Below are positions 62,708 through 64,000 of a DNA stretch of 64,000 nt, in pieces (position 1 is the first letter of the stretch; each line of letters opens with the position of its first letter). The position numbers and the translations under genes were made by a program. Under the pieces are notes generated by a model. The model was given only the letters and a program-made list of their open reading frames with translations. It was not told the origin of the DNA and searched no databases. The stretch is from Streptomyces morookaense (GTDB lineage Bacteria > Actinomycetota > Actinomycetes > Streptomycetales > Streptomycetaceae), in assembly GCF_013030945.1 (NCBI RefSeq), contig NZ_JABBXF010000010.1, positions 186,001 to 250,000 on the forward strand. The letters are read 5' to 3'.

Positions 62708-63958
62708 GTGGTGATGCGAACCCCCACACGCATACCTCCCCGTCCCTCCAACCCCTATGACGAACTCGCCTCGCTCGCCGACCCGGAGCCGATAACCGAG
62801 CCGATAGCCGAGCCGATAGCCGAGTCGATATCCGACCCGGTGCCGATACCCCACGCCCCCCTCGGCGACCACGACGACGAGCCCTGGTCGCCCCCCGACC
62901 ACCGGCGCGCCAGGCGGCCGCGCAGGCGGCGCCGGCGGCCGCGCCGCAAGCACCGGCTCCTCAAGCTGCTGATCGCCGCCGGCGCGCTGGCCGTGATCCT
63001 CGTGCTGGCCGACCGGTGCGCCGCGATGTACGCGGAGAAGAAGACGGAACGGCAACTCCAGCAAGCCCTGCACCTGGAGGCCGCGCCCCAGGTCGACATC
63101 CACGGATTCCCCTTCCTGACCCAGGTGCTGGACAAGCGGCTGACCCGGGTCGATGTGACCGTGCCGCATCTCGCCGCCGACCGGGTGTCGATCGCCCGCG
63201 TGCACGCCGCCGCGGAGGACATCCGGCTGATCGGCAGCCTGCCCGACAACGTGCGCGGGGCGGTGATCGGACAGTTGGAAGGGAACGTCCTGCTGTCGTT
63301 CGACGACATGAACCGGGAACTGGCCGCTTCGCAGGTGAAGTTCAGCGACGGGGGCGGCAATGTCATCGCCGCCCGCGGGTCGTTGAAGGTCGCCGGGCAG
63401 GAACTCGTGCTGCGGGCGCAGGCGCACCTGCGGCGCGCCGGCGAACAGGGCGTGTCCACGGACATCGACGGCATGAGCCTGGACCTGCCGGGCATCGCCG
63501 TCTACCGCCCCGGGGGCGGCGACAAGAGCCTGCTGTTGCACCGGGAGACGGCCGAACGCATCAGCCGGGACGCGGCGCGCGTCAAGGCGCTGTTCTCGGT
63601 GCCGTCGATCGCGCAGCGGCTCGGTCTGTCGCCGGACGACGCGGCCGCCGTGCTGGCCGACGAGGAGCGGCTGCACGAGGTCACCGGGGCGCCCCGCTTC
63701 GTCGACCGGCTGATGCAGGTCAATCTCGTCGACGTGGTGGCCGACCATCCCTGGCTGCTGGGGAAGGTGGGCATCGACCCGAAGGTGCTCGAAGGCATCA
63801 CCCGGCTGCGGCCTCCCGAGCTGAGCGACCGGTTGTCGTTCTCCTTCCGGCTCCCGAAGGAGGCGGAGGAACTGCATCTGCATCTGGACAAGTTGACCGT
63901 CCAGCGTGACGGGGTGCGCGCCGACGTGTCGGGGAGCGGGCTGCCCGTGGGGCGGTGA
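62708..63958 (+). CDS. DUF2993 (LmeA-like) membrane-anchored protein
   Basis: About 415 residues; GTG 62708, GTG 62711 and ATG 62714 are in frame and the true start is unclear. A disordered N-terminus holds an EP-I-(T/A) repeat from tandem CCGATAGCCGAG units (about 62800-62835), then an Arg-rich cluster and one membrane segment (LLIAAGALAVILVLADRCAAMYA, about 90-112). The outer DUF2993 domain begins APQVDIHGFPFLTQVLDKRLTRVDVT. LmeA of mycobacteria binds phosphoinositides and supports mannan elongation. The extended N-terminus is unlike LmeA. Confidence 0.85.
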   Translation: MVMRTPTRIPPRPSNPYDELASLADPEPITEPIAEPIAESISDPVPIPHAPLGDHDDEPWSPPDHRRARRPRRRRRRPRRKHRLLKLLIAAGALAVILVLADRCAAMYAEKKTERQLQQALHLEAAPQVDIHGFPFLTQVLDKRLTRVDVTVPHLAADRVSIARVHAAAEDIRLIGSLPDNVRGAVIGQLEGNVLLSFDDMNRELAASQVKFSDGGGNVIAARGSLKVAGQELVLRAQAHLRRAGEQGVSTDIDGMSLDLPGIAVYRPGGGDKSLLLHRETAERISRDAARVKALFSVPSIAQRLGLSPDDAAAVLADEERLHEVTGAPRFVDRLMQVNLVDVVADHPWLLGKVGIDPKVLEGITRLRPPELSDRLSFSFRLPKEAEELHLHLDKLTVQRDGVRADVSGSGLPVGR

Positions 63959-64000
63959 GGCGGCCCCTACAGCGCCGGCGGCTCCGTCGGTGCGCCCGGC

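Overview
The window looks like the chromosome of a Streptomyces or close relative. Base composition is very GC-rich. Codons end in G or C, GTG and TTG starts are common, and many genes overlap by 4 nt. It carries mycothiol genes (mshA, mshD), a MsiK-type sugar ABC ATPase, the phoP-phoR / phoU locus, and families typical of actinobacteria (DUF397, MT0933-type antitoxin, LmeA-like DUF2993, CarD). From about 29 kb on, the gene order as I remember it resembles the S. coelicolor core (msiK, DoxX protein, rlmB, cysS, ispD/ispF, carD, phoPR/phoU, gpmA, mshA, then ppk, mshD).

Bases 1-19000 are accessory in character. They hold, in order: (i) a vWA / PP2C phosphatase / kinase triad of the YegL-YegK-YegI (TerY-P) type, cut by the window edge; (ii) a Crp/Fnr regulator that keeps the cyclic-nucleotide contact residues, next to a Pycsar-type membrane effector (PycTM, DUF5706) with no cyclase in the window; (iii) a scar of three gene fragments at 5155-6513; (iv) an ECF sigma factor with its coupled membrane protein and a PIG-V-like membrane protein; (v) a small RiPP-type locus made of a 28-residue precursor gene too short for ordinary ORF calling, a strong intergenic hairpin, a radical SAM/SPASM maturase and an MFS exporter, facing a frameshifted ArsR regulator; (vi) an XRE/DUF397 pair, a small protein, a domain-only remnant of an isoaspartate-methyltransferase-like protein, three tiny cysteine-motif proteins and an orphan antitoxin-like gene; (vii) a membrane NACHT NTPase.

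Bases 19000-29000 carry a secreted thermolysin-type protease, a pentapeptide-repeat protein, a quinone oxidoreductase behind a SoxR-like operator, three transport or acetyltransferase genes, an M24 peptidase, an MMPL transporter and tRNA-Thr(UGT).

Bases 29000-64000 are mostly housekeeping: msiK behind a DasR-like site; the cysS-rlmB-DoxX run; two tandem acyltransferases; ispD-ispF; carD; phoR-phoP divergent from phoU across a clear three-unit PHO box; a 27-residue metallothionein-like peptide; gpmA; mshA; several MFS/GntR units with visible palindromic operators; a polyphosphate group (NUDIX, CHAD, ppk); a YtrA-type GntR/ABC operon behind a near-perfect 40-bp palindrome; mshD; a secreted 5'-nucleotidase; a small secreted protein preceded by a hairpin and U-tract; and a DUF2993 protein. 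The least explained items are the SPASM peptide locus, the Crp/PycTM pair next to the kinase triad, the 39-bp palindrome upstream of carD and the 27-residue Cys-rich peptide.
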